From Streptomyces sp. TRM64462 (GTDB taxonomy: Bacteria; Actinomycetota; Actinomycetes; Streptomycetales; Streptomycetaceae): a stretch of DNA of 64,000 nucleotides. The stretch is from positions 3,018 through 67,017 of the forward strand of contig NZ_JABWDV010000425.1 of NCBI RefSeq assembly GCF_013362995.1. Reading direction: 5' to 3'. Below, one piece after another: positions 35,895-44,123 of this stretch. The position numbers and the translations under genes were made by a program. The notes under the pieces were generated by a model. The model saw only the letters and a program-made list of their open reading frames with translations. It was not told the DNA's origin and ran no database searches. How positions within the stretch are numbered: the first letter of the stretch is position 1; each line of letters starts with the position of its first letter.

Positions 35895-38009
35895 CTAAAC
35901 CCGCCGCGCGTCCGGGGGTGCCGTACGGGGACCCCCGCCGTCCAGGGCCGCCATCAGGGCGTGCAGCCGGGGCGAGGCCGCGAGGTCCTCCAGGGTGACG
36001 GGACGGCCGTCGGCGCCGGCGACCGGCAGCCGCCAGTTCGGGTACTGGTCCCACGTGCCGGGCAGGTTCTGTGGGCGGCGGTCGCCCACCGCGTCCGGCA
36101 GCCACACCCCGGTCATACGGGCGGGCGTGCGCCGCAGGAAGCGGTAGACCGCGAGGATCTCCTCCTCCTCGTTCTCCTCGTTCTCCTCGTTCTCGTCGGG
36201 GCCGGGCGCCAGCAGGCCCAGCTCGCGCAGGTACGCCCGCCACTCCCCCACGTCATCGGCGTCCTCCGCCCGCTCCTCCGCGAGCGGCCGCGTGAGCAGC
36301 CCCAGGCGGTGGCGGAGGTCCACGTGGTCGCCGCTGAGGCGGGCGGCCGTGGGCGGCAGGTCGTGCGTGGTGGCCGTGGCCACGCAGTCCGCCCGCCACG
36401 CCTCGGGCGGCAGCGGCCGCCGCGTGCCCTCCCAGTCGCGTTCGAACCACAGCACGGACGTGCCGAAGACGCCGCGCCGCCGCAGGACGTCACGTACGCC
36501 GGGTTCGACCGTGCCGAGGTCCTCGCCGATCACGGCGGCGCCCGCCCGGTGCGCCTCCAGCGCCAGCACGGCGAGCATCGCGTCGGCGTCGTACCGGACG
36601 TACGTGCCGTCTGTCGGCGGGCTCCCGGCGGGCACCCACCAGAGCCGGAACAGGCCCATGACGTGGTCGATGCGCAGGGCGCCCGCGTGCCGGAACAGGG
36701 ACCGCAGCAGATCCCGGTACGGGGCGTAGCCGGAGGCGGCGAGCGCGTCGGGGCGCCACGGGGGCAGCCCCCAGTCCTGACCGCGCGCGTTGAACGCGTC
36801 CGGCGGCGCGCCCACGGACATGCCGCGCGCGTACGCGCCGGCCTGCGCCCAGGCGTCGGCGCCGTCCGGGTGGACACCGACCGCCAGGTCGTGGACGACG
36901 CCGACGGCCATACCGGCCTCGCGGGCGGCGCGCGCGGCAGCGGCGAGCTGCTGGTCGGTGAGCCAGACGAGCCAGGTGTGGAAGGCCACGCGGTCGGCGA
37001 GTTCGGCCGCTACGCGCGCGGTGGCGGCGGACCGGGGGTCGTGCAGGCCCTCGGGCCACTGGGTGCGGTCGGCGCCGTACCGCTCGACGAGGGCGCACCA
37101 CGTGGCGTGGTCCTCCAGGGCCCGGCCCTGGTCGGCGCGGAAGGCGTCGTACGCGGCCTGCCGGCCGGGGCCGAGGGGGACGCGCCGGATCACCTCCAGC
37201 GCCTGCCGCTTGAGGACCCACACGGCGTCCCGGTCGATGAGCTCGCCCTTCCGCAGGACGCCGTCCCGGAGTTCCCCCGCGCGCCCGGTGAGGGCGTCGA
37301 GCGCGGCGCGGTCGGCCCCGGAGACGTACGCGTACTCGGGGACGTCCTCGATCCGCAGGTGGACGGGGTCCGGGAAACGGCGCGACGACGGGCGGTACGG
37401 GGACGGGTCGGTGGGGGTGCCGGGCACGGCGGCGTGCAGCGGGTTGACCTGGACGAAGCCGCAACCGGCGGCGCGGCCCGCCCAGTCGGCGAGTTCGCGC
37501 AGGTCGCCGAGGTCGCCGAGGCCCCAGGAACGGGTGGAGAGCAGCGAGTAGAGCTGGACCAGGATGCCGTGGCAGCGCGCGGACGGCTGCGGCACGCGCG
37601 CGGGGGCCACGACGAGGGCAGCCTCGGCGGTGCGCCCGTCGGGGGCCCGGGCCGCCAGGGCGTGGACGCCGGGCGGGAGTCCGGCCCACGGGATGGGCGA
37701 CTCGGCGGTGCCGCCGCCCTCCAGGGCGATCCGCAGGACGGTCCCGGACGGGAGGGAGGCGAGCGGGCGGGGGCGCCCGGACGGCTCGTCGCCCTGCCAC
37801 ACGACCACGGTGGGCGGCAGGAGCCGCCGGGCCCTGGCCTCTTCGGCGGCCGTCAGCGCGGCGCGTACCGCGTCGGGCGTGGTGGCGTCGACGTCCAGGG
37901 CGCCCAGCGCGGCCACCACGGCGGCGTCGGGTACCTGGACGGTCGTGCCCGGGGACGGTGAGTAGGAGGTGGCGACTCCGTGCAGCGCGGCGAGCCGGGC
38001 AAGGGTCAA
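35895..38009 (-). CDS. malQ: 4-alpha-glucanotransferase (amylomaltase, GH77)
   Basis: A 704-aa enzyme that transfers maltooligosaccharide units in glycogen and maltodextrin metabolism. It has the actinobacterial N-terminal domain (about 150 residues), then the GH77 barrel: LYSLLSTRSWGLGDLGDL, VNPLHAAVPGTPTDPSPYRP, the nucleophile region LRIDHVMGLFRLWW and IGEDLGTVEPGVRDVL. The start is TTG at 38009 behind AGGAG. A short acidic low-complexity tract (DENEENEENEEEE) encoded by CTCCTCGTT repeats lies near 36160-36205. Confidence 0.95.
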   Translation of the reverse strand: MTLARLAALHGVATSYSPSPGTTVQVPDAAVVAALGALDVDATTPDAVRAALTAAEEARARRLLPPTVVVWQGDEPSGRPRPLASLPSGTVLRIALEGGGTAESPIPWAGLPPGVHALAARAPDGRTAEAALVVAPARVPQPSARCHGILVQLYSLLSTRSWGLGDLGDLRELADWAGRAAGCGFVQVNPLHAAVPGTPTDPSPYRPSSRRFPDPVHLRIEDVPEYAYVSGADRAALDALTGRAGELRDGVLRKGELIDRDAVWVLKRQALEVIRRVPLGPGRQAAYDAFRADQGRALEDHATWCALVERYGADRTQWPEGLHDPRSAATARVAAELADRVAFHTWLVWLTDQQLAAAARAAREAGMAVGVVHDLAVGVHPDGADAWAQAGAYARGMSVGAPPDAFNARGQDWGLPPWRPDALAASGYAPYRDLLRSLFRHAGALRIDHVMGLFRLWWVPAGSPPTDGTYVRYDADAMLAVLALEAHRAGAAVIGEDLGTVEPGVRDVLRRRGVFGTSVLWFERDWEGTRRPLPPEAWRADCVATATTHDLPPTAARLSGDHVDLRHRLGLLTRPLAEERAEDADDVGEWRAYLRELGLLAPGPDENEENEENEEEEILAVYRFLRRTPARMTGVWLPDAVGDRRPQNLPGTWDQYPNWRLPVAGADGRPVTLEDLAASPRLHALMAALDGGGPRTAPPDARRV

Positions 38010-38030
38010 GGGGGGCTCCTGGGCCTGGGG

Positions 38031-38249
38031 TTACGGGAGGGCGGACTCCAGTCCGCCGGCCGTACCGCGCGCGGTCGGCTCGCTGGTGAGGGGGGTGGCG
38101 TCGGTGAGCGGGGGCTCGCTGGTCAGCGGGGCGGCGTCGGCGAGGGGCGGCTCACTGGTGAGCGGCGGCTCGCCCGCGAGGGTGCCGGGGTACTGGCCCG
38201 GGACCTGTTTGCAGAGCGCGTCGAGGAGGAGCTGGGCGGATGCGGCCAT
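38031..38249 (-). CDS. Small repetitive hypothetical protein upstream of malQ
   Basis: A 72-aa predicted protein. The N-terminus is AASAQLLLDALCKQVPGQYP. The second half has imperfect repeats of PLTSEPPLxDA, reflecting tandem DNA repeats. ATG at 38249 has GGAGG 5 bases upstream and the stop is 21 bp before malQ, so it may be a real leader gene of the operon. It could also be a chance frame in repeat DNA. Confidence 0.45.
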   Translation of the reverse strand: MAASAQLLLDALCKQVPGQYPGTLAGEPPLTSEPPLADAAPLTSEPPLTDATPLTSEPTARGTAGGLESALP

Positions 38250-38529
38250 GGTGGCCTCCCTGGTCGGTGTGACGGGCGGACCACACCAGCCCTACCCAGC
38301 GAGCGCCGGAGCATCCGTGGAACGTGGCGCTGCTCACATTCTTCGCTCACATTCTTCGTTCGCCGCCGCCACGCCGTTTTTCCGCTGTCCGCGGCTCCCC
38401 TATGTGCAAATACGACACATCGACCCCGCACATTGACACCTTCGGCAGGTGGGTGGTGGGCTCGAAACCCACCAGTACGACCACCGGCAAAGCTACCCAC
38501 AGAACCACGCAGCACGAGGGGAGACGCGC

Positions 38530-41500
38530 GTGCAGTTCGGTCAGCTCGCGCAGTTCGGACGCGGACGGCGGACCGCGACGGCTGTGGCGGTCGCGGTGAT
38601 CGGCGGTCTTCTGGGCGGCGCCTCGGGGGCGTCGGCCGCTCCGGGTGCGCCCGGTACGCCCGGTGCGTCCGGTTCGACGGGGTCCCCGGGTTCCCCGGCG
38701 GCGACAAACCCCGAGCGGGACGGGGCGGCGGCCCTGCCGTCCGTGTGGCCGCGCCCGCAGACGCTGCGCGCGTCGGACCGGCCCGTACCGCTCGGTGACA
38801 CGGTGACTGTGGTCTCGGCCGAGGGCACCGACCCGTACGCGCTGGCTGCCCTGGAGGACGTCCTGCGCGAGGCGGGCGTCCGGCAGGTGCACCGGGCGGC
38901 TCCCGGGGACGGCCGGGCGGCTCCCGGCGAGGGCCGGGGGCCGGTTGTACTGATGGGCGGCACCGGCGCGCAGAACGCGCTGCGCGCCCTGCGCGCGCCC
39001 GAGCGCGGGGATCTGCCCTCCGGTGGCTACCGGATCGCGACGGGCCGCCACGACGGCCGGGACACGGTCGCGGTCGACGGTGTCGGCGACGACGGGCTGT
39101 TCCACGCGGTGCAGACGCTCCGTCAGCTCATCCAGGACGACCGGACTCTGCCGGGCGTCATCGTGCGGGACTGGCCGGGCACGGCCGTACGCGGTCTGAC
39201 GGAAGGTTTCTACGGGCGCCCGTGGAGCCACCGGCAACGCCTCGCGCAGCTCGACTTCATGGGCCGCACCAAGCAGAACCGCTACCTCTACGCGCCCGGT
39301 GACGACCCCTTCCGGCAGGCGCGGTGGCGTGAGCCGTACCCGGCGGCGCAGCGGGCCGCGTTCCGTGAGCTCGCCGAGCGGGCCCGGCGCAACCACGTGA
39401 CGCTGGCGTGGGCGGTGGCCCCGGCGCAGGCGATGTGCCTGGCGTCCGGGGACGACGTGAAGGCCCTGAAGCGCAAGGTCGACGCCATGTACGCGCTGGG
39501 GGTACGGGCGTTCCAGCTCCAGTTCCAGGACGCGAGCTACGACGAGTGGCACTGCGACCGGGACGCCGACGCGTTCGGCAGCGGCCCGGAGGCGGCGGCG
39601 CGGGCCCACGCGCGCGTGGCGAGCGAACTGTCCCGGCACCTGGCGGAGCGGTACCCGGACGCGGAGCCGCTGTCGCTGATGCCGACCGAGTACTACCAGG
39701 ACGGCGCCACGGACTACCGTACGGCGCTCGCCGACGCGCTGGACGCGCGCGTGCAGGTGGCGTGGACGGGCGTCGGCGTGGTCCCGCGCACCATCACCGG
39801 CCGTGAACTGGCGGGCGCGCGGGACGTGTTCAAGCACCCGCTGGTCACCATGGACAACTACCCGGTGAACGACTACGCGCAGGACCGTATCTTCCTTGGC
39901 CCGTACCGGGGCCGCGAGCCCGCGGTCGCGGCCGGTTCGGCGGCACTGCTGGCCAACGCGATGGAGCAGGCGTCCGCGTCCCGCATCCCGGTGTTCACGG
40001 CGGCCGACTTCGCATGGAACCCGCGCGGCTACCGGCCGCAGGAGTCCTGGCAGGCGGCGCTCGACGACATGGCGGACGGCGACCCGCGTGCGCGGGCCGC
40101 GCTGGGCGCGCTGGCCGGCAACGACACGTCGTCGCTGCTCGACCCGAAGGGCGAGTCGGCGTATCTGCGGCCGCTGCTCGCGGAGTTCTGGCGTACGCAC
40201 ACGACGGCCGGGGTCGCGCCCGCCGCCCGTACGAAGGCGGCGGCCGAGCTGCGCCGGGCGTTCACGGTCATGCGGGAGGCGCCGGACGCGCTGACGGGCC
40301 CCGCGGAGGGCGGGTTCGACGACGAGGTACGGCCGTGGCTGGAGCAGCTCGCCCGGTACGGGCGCGCGGGCGAGGCCGCCGTCGACATGCTCCAGGCGCA
40401 GGCGCGCGGCGACGGCGCGGCGGCTTGGCGGGCCCAGCTGGAGCTGGAGCCGCTGCGTACGGCGCTGAAGGCGAGCCCGGCCACGGTGGGGCGCGGGGTG
40501 CTGGACCCGTTCCTGGAGCGCGCGGTCAAGGAGGCCGCGGCGTGGACGGGCGCGTCCCGCAGGACGGGTGAGACGTACACCTCGGGGACCTCGTACACGG
40601 TGGACCTGCGCCGCACGCGCGCGGTGGAGGCCGTGACGGCGATGACGCGGCCGGGCGCCGATGCCGCCGGTTCCGTGGAGGTGCACGTCCCGGGCCAGGG
40701 CTGGCGGCGTCTGGGCACCCTGGCGGCGAGCGGCTGGACGCAGACGCGGGCCGGCGGGGTGCGGGCGGACGCGGTGCGGGTCACATGGCCGGACGCCGCG
40801 CGGCCGGTGCCCGTGCGGGCCCTGGTGCCGTGGTTCGCGGACGAGCCTCAGGTGGGCCTGGAGCTGCGCCGCCCGGAGACGGACGCGGTGATCGGCGGCG
40901 CCCCGCAGCGGGTGGACGCGGTGCTGTCCGCCCAGCGGCCCGAGCCGGTGCGGGGCGCCCTCACGGCGAAGGCCCCGAAGGGCATCGTGGTGACCGTCCC
41001 GAAGGAGACCACGGTCCCGCGCGGCACGGCGGCGACGGTCCCGCTCACGATCACCGTCCCGGAGGGCACGCCGGCCGGCTCGTACGAGGTCCCGCTGTCG
41101 TTCGCGGGCCAGCAGCGCACGCTGACCGTCCGCGCGTACCCGAAGACGGGCGGCCCCGATCTGGCCCGTACGGGCACGGCGTCGGCGTCCGGCGAGGAGA
41201 CGTCCGACTTCCCGGCGTCGGCGGCGCTGGACGGCGACCCGGAGACCCGCTGGTCGTCGCCGGCGGAGGACGGGGCGTGGTGGCAGGTCGAGCTGGCGCG
41301 GCCGGCCCGGGTCGGGCAGGTGGTGCTGCACTGGCAGGACGCGTACGCGACGCGGTACCGCGTCCAGGTGTCGCCGGACGGCCGGACGTGGCGGACGGCG
41401 GCGACGGTGCGGGACGGCGAGGGGCGCCGCGAGGCGATCCGTATGGACGCCCCGGGCGCCCGCTTCATCCGCGTCCAGGGGGACGGGCGGGCCACGGAGT

Positions 41501-41547
41501 ACGGCTACTCGCTGTACGCGGTGGAGGCGTACGCGGTAACGCCGTGA
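38530..41547 (+). CDS. Secreted GH84-type beta-N-acetylglucosaminidase with discoidin-like domain
   Basis: A 1005-aa exported glycosidase. A signal peptide (RRTATAVAVAVIGGLLGGAS) is followed by a Gly/Ser/Pro linker, an N-terminal GH20b-like domain, and the GH84 barrel starting at RGLTEGFYGRPWS. A C-terminal F5/8-type C (CBM32-like) module includes ALDGDPETRWSSPAEDGAWW and GYSLYAVEAYAV. The catalytic pair is Gln333-Asp334 (QLQFQDASYDEW) where characterised enzymes have Asp-Asp. GTG at 38530 follows GAGGGG. It probably removes GlcNAc from glycans outside the cell. Confidence 0.92.
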   Translation: MQFGQLAQFGRGRRTATAVAVAVIGGLLGGASGASAAPGAPGTPGASGSTGSPGSPAATNPERDGAAALPSVWPRPQTLRASDRPVPLGDTVTVVSAEGTDPYALAALEDVLREAGVRQVHRAAPGDGRAAPGEGRGPVVLMGGTGAQNALRALRAPERGDLPSGGYRIATGRHDGRDTVAVDGVGDDGLFHAVQTLRQLIQDDRTLPGVIVRDWPGTAVRGLTEGFYGRPWSHRQRLAQLDFMGRTKQNRYLYAPGDDPFRQARWREPYPAAQRAAFRELAERARRNHVTLAWAVAPAQAMCLASGDDVKALKRKVDAMYALGVRAFQLQFQDASYDEWHCDRDADAFGSGPEAAARAHARVASELSRHLAERYPDAEPLSLMPTEYYQDGATDYRTALADALDARVQVAWTGVGVVPRTITGRELAGARDVFKHPLVTMDNYPVNDYAQDRIFLGPYRGREPAVAAGSAALLANAMEQASASRIPVFTAADFAWNPRGYRPQESWQAALDDMADGDPRARAALGALAGNDTSSLLDPKGESAYLRPLLAEFWRTHTTAGVAPAARTKAAAELRRAFTVMREAPDALTGPAEGGFDDEVRPWLEQLARYGRAGEAAVDMLQAQARGDGAAAWRAQLELEPLRTALKASPATVGRGVLDPFLERAVKEAAAWTGASRRTGETYTSGTSYTVDLRRTRAVEAVTAMTRPGADAAGSVEVHVPGQGWRRLGTLAASGWTQTRAGGVRADAVRVTWPDAARPVPVRALVPWFADEPQVGLELRRPETDAVIGGAPQRVDAVLSAQRPEPVRGALTAKAPKGIVVTVPKETTVPRGTAATVPLTITVPEGTPAGSYEVPLSFAGQQRTLTVRAYPKTGGPDLARTGTASASGEETSDFPASAALDGDPETRWSSPAEDGAWWQVELARPARVGQVVLHWQDAYATRYRVQVSPDGRTWRTAATVRDGEGRREAIRMDAPGARFIRVQGDGRATEYGYSLYAVEAYAVTP

Positions 41548-41604
41548 GGTGAGGCGGCGTACGGCACCGATTGGACGTGCGGTGGTACGACAAGGCCCGG
41601 ATCA

Positions 41605-42141
41605 TCAGGCGGAGATGCCGTCGATCCGGGCCATCGCGTCGTCCGCGCCGTACGGCTGCAGGTAGGGCAGCCAGCGCGGGTCCCTATGCCCGGTGCCGAT
41701 GATGCGCCAGGCCAGCCCCGAGGGCGGGGCGGGCGGTTGGTGGAGCCGCCAGCCCAGCTCGCGCAGGTGCCGGTCGGCCTTGACGTGGTTGCAGCGGCGG
41801 CAGGCCGCCACGACGTTGTCCCAGCTGTGCTGGCCGCCACGACTGCGCGGGATGACGTGGTCGACGCTGGTTGCGACGCCACCGCAGTACATGCAGCGCC
41901 CGCCGTCGCGGGCGAAGAGCGCCTTGCGGGTCAGAGGAACGGGCCCCCGGTAGGGGACCCGCACGAACCGCTTCAGCCGGACGACGCTGGGTGCGGCGAT
42001 GACATGGCTTGCGCTGTGCAGGAAGGCGCCGGACTCCTCGAGGCACACGGCCTTGTTCTCGAGGACGAGCACGAGCGCGCGGCGGAGCGGTACGACGCCG
42101 AGGGGCTCGTACGACGCGTTGAGGACCAGGACGTGCGGCAC
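41605..42141 (-). CDS. HNH endonuclease
   Basis: A 178-aa HNH-fold protein. The N-terminal part is VLVLNASYEPLGVVPLRRAL; the nuclease core has CMYCGG, SVDHVIPRSRGGQHSWDN (His and metal-binding residues) and CRRCNHVKADR. This stand-alone type is near-universal in actinobacteria and its biological target is unclear. The GTG at 42141 has GGAGG 5 bases upstream. An inverted repeat (41594-41603 with 41623-41632) spans its stop codon and may act in termination. Confidence 0.92.
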   Translation of the reverse strand: MPHVLVLNASYEPLGVVPLRRALVLVLENKAVCLEESGAFLHSASHVIAAPSVVRLKRFVRVPYRGPVPLTRKALFARDGGRCMYCGGVATSVDHVIPRSRGGQHSWDNVVAACRRCNHVKADRHLRELGWRLHQPPAPPSGLAWRIIGTGHRDPRWLPYLQPYGADDAMARIDGISA

Positions 42142-42398
42142 GGATGCCTCCTTGTACGCCGGCGGCGCGTGGCTCGCGCCGGGACGATCTGCTCTCAGTC
42201 TCTCCTCATGCCAGGTCGAAGCGCCACCACGTACCGGTAACGGGCTCGGAGTGTTTTCGACCACACGTGAGTCATCCCCATATGAGACGCGTATGAGACG
42301 AGCCTCTCCCTCGAACAGACCGAACGAAGCACCGAGGCACCTACTCCGCCCCGTTAAATTGTTGTGACCCGCTCGTGATGCCCAGGAGGTACCTCATC

Positions 42399-43472
42399 GT
42401 GCTCAGGTCGACGCCGCCTGTCACCGACACCAGTTCCTCGTCCCCCGCTCCCGTCTCCCTGGACGAAGCCGCCCGTCAGGCGGGCGCGGCGGCGGGCTGG
42501 GTGGAGCAGAACTGGTCCTCGTGGGTCAACACGGGCCTGCGCATCCTGCTGATCCTGCTGGTGGCGTTCACGCTCCGCTACCTGATACGCCGGGCCCTGA
42601 CGAAGCTGATAGACCGCATGAACCGCGGGGTCCAGGCGGTCGAGGGCACGGCACTGGGCGGCCTGCTGGTGAACGCGGAGCGTCGCAGGCAGCGCTCGGA
42701 GGCGATCGGCTCGGTGCTCCGCTCGGTGGCGTCGTTCCTGATCCTGGGGACGGCGGGCCTGATGGTCCTGGGCGCGTTCGAGATCGACCTGGCGCCGCTG
42801 CTGGCGTCGGCGGGCGTCGCGGGCGTGGCGATCGGCTTCGGCGCGCGGAACCTGGTGACCGACTTCCTGTCCGGGGTCTTCATGATCCTGGAGGACCAGT
42901 ACGGGGTGGGTGACTCGGTCGACGCGGGGGTGGCGTCGGGCGAGGTGATCGAGGTGGGCCTGCGGGTGACGAAGCTGCGGGGCGTGGACGGCGAGATCTG
43001 GTACGTCCGCAACGGCGAGATCAAGCGGGTGGGCAACCTCAGCCAGGGCTGGGCGACGGCGGGCGTGGACGTGACGGTCCGCCCGACGGAGGACCTGGAC
43101 GTGATCCGCAAGCTGATCGCGGAGGCAGGCGAGCAGATGGCGGCCGACGAGCCCTGGAACGAACGCCTGTGGGGCCCGGTGGAGGTCCTGGGCCTGACGG
43201 AGGTCCTGCTCGACTCGATGACCGTCCGCGTCTCGGCCAAGACCATGCCCGGCAAGGCCCTGGGCGTGGAACGCGAACTCCGCTGGCGCATCAAGCGCAC
43301 GTTCGACGCGGCAGGCATCCGCATCGTGGGCGGCCTCCCGCAGGCGGAGCCGGACGCCACCCCGAAGGACCCGACAGCCGGCATGTCGGCCCCCTCGGCC
43401 TTCGCGTCCCCGGTCTCCCCCCAGTCGATCGCGACGAACCCGATCCCGGGCCCGAACCTGTCAAAGCACTGA
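42399..43472 (+). CDS. Small-conductance mechanosensitive channel (MscS family)
   Basis: A 357-aa MscS-like channel that opens under membrane tension. It has three hydrophobic helices, the pore-lining block LLASAGVAGVAIGFGARNLV followed by DFLSGVFMILEDQYGVGD, a beta domain with GEIWYVRNGEIKRVGNLSQG, and a Pro/Ser-rich tail. GTG at 42399 is preferred because AGGAGG lies 9 bases upstream; the frame is open to 42375. The 257-bp gap before it (42142-42398) presumably holds its promoter. Confidence 0.93.
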   Translation: MLRSTPPVTDTSSSSPAPVSLDEAARQAGAAAGWVEQNWSSWVNTGLRILLILLVAFTLRYLIRRALTKLIDRMNRGVQAVEGTALGGLLVNAERRRQRSEAIGSVLRSVASFLILGTAGLMVLGAFEIDLAPLLASAGVAGVAIGFGARNLVTDFLSGVFMILEDQYGVGDSVDAGVASGEVIEVGLRVTKLRGVDGEIWYVRNGEIKRVGNLSQGWATAGVDVTVRPTEDLDVIRKLIAEAGEQMAADEPWNERLWGPVEVLGLTEVLLDSMTVRVSAKTMPGKALGVERELRWRIKRTFDAAGIRIVGGLPQAEPDATPKDPTAGMSAPSAFASPVSPQSIATNPIPGPNLSKH

Positions 43473-43611
43473 CGCCCAATTACTCGGCTCCGCGGAACAC
43501 GCGGCAGGCAGCCCCGTGCTTCAACTCGTAGGATCTGCCCCACCCCCGCCTCTATCGTTGAGCCATGGCTCGGTCTCCTGGCAGCGACCAGGAGACCGAG
43601 GCCCACTTTCG

Positions 43612-43881
43612 CTATTCCACGCTACTAAAATTAGGGACGCCATCGAGGGCGTCAGGATCGCCCATCGAGCGTGTCTCTACGCCATCCGGTGCCTTAGCTC
43701 TTGACACCGAAATGCCCCGCAAGCACTCGTCACACCAGAACAGGGCGTACCCCCACCTGGTTTTGTAGCGCACGATGTATCTGAGACGCAGCCCAGCTGA
43801 GCCACAGTGCGGACAGCAAGCATCAGCTTTGTCAAGCGTGCGCGCGAGGGCTGTCAACCAGGCGCTCCTGCCGTCCTTCAT
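43612..43881 (-). CDS. Zinc-ribbon protein, candidate immunity to the RHS toxin
   Basis: An 89-aa protein with CPHC and CDEC pairs about 23 residues apart, indicating a zinc ribbon. Its ATG at 43881 overlaps the stop of the toxin-tip frame by 4 bp (ATGA), so it was built to be co-translated with the toxin; this is the standard position of an immunity gene in polymorphic toxin systems. The DNA is A/T-richer than the RHS core. The immunity role is inferred from position only. Confidence 0.65.
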   Translation of the reverse strand: MKDGRSAWLTALARTLDKADACCPHCGSAGLRLRYIVRYKTRWGYALFWCDECLRGISVSRAKAPDGVETRSMGDPDALDGVPNFSSVE

Positions 43882-44123
43882 CTCAGATTCCCTTGGAAGT
43901 AGTCCCAGTACTGGCCCTCTACAGCGTATGCAGCGTCCTCGAATTGACGCCCCATAGAGGCTTTAGCCGCAGGGCCATACAGGTCGATCTGCATGACATG
44001 CTGCCTCTCATGACCAAGGGTCATGACAAGGTTTCGTTCCGACGAGAACGCATCTGGGTACAGGGTGATGTTTCTCTTCGGCGATGTGTGCCCGTACAGA
44101 TCCTTTCCGATCAACTCCGGGTT
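43878..44123 (-). pseudogene. Severed C-terminal toxin tip of the RHS protein (HExxH metallopeptidase-like)
   Basis: This frame continues the RHS protein directly after an in-frame TGA at 44126-44124: NPELIGKDLYGHTSPKRN, then LVMTLGHERQHVMQ with a zincin-type HExxH (HERQH), and EDAAYAVEGQYWDYF to the stop. Restored, the RHS protein would be 2202 aa with the motif at residues 2159-2163. An initiating TTG at 44114 is possible but without a Shine-Dalgarno. A CGA-to-TGA change is the simplest explanation. Confidence 0.75.

Noticed and set aside
41594..41632. Inverted repeat spanning the HNH gene stop codon as a regulatory RNA
   Set aside because: A 10-bp stem with a 19-base loop partly inside coding sequence; best kept as a possible terminator element only.
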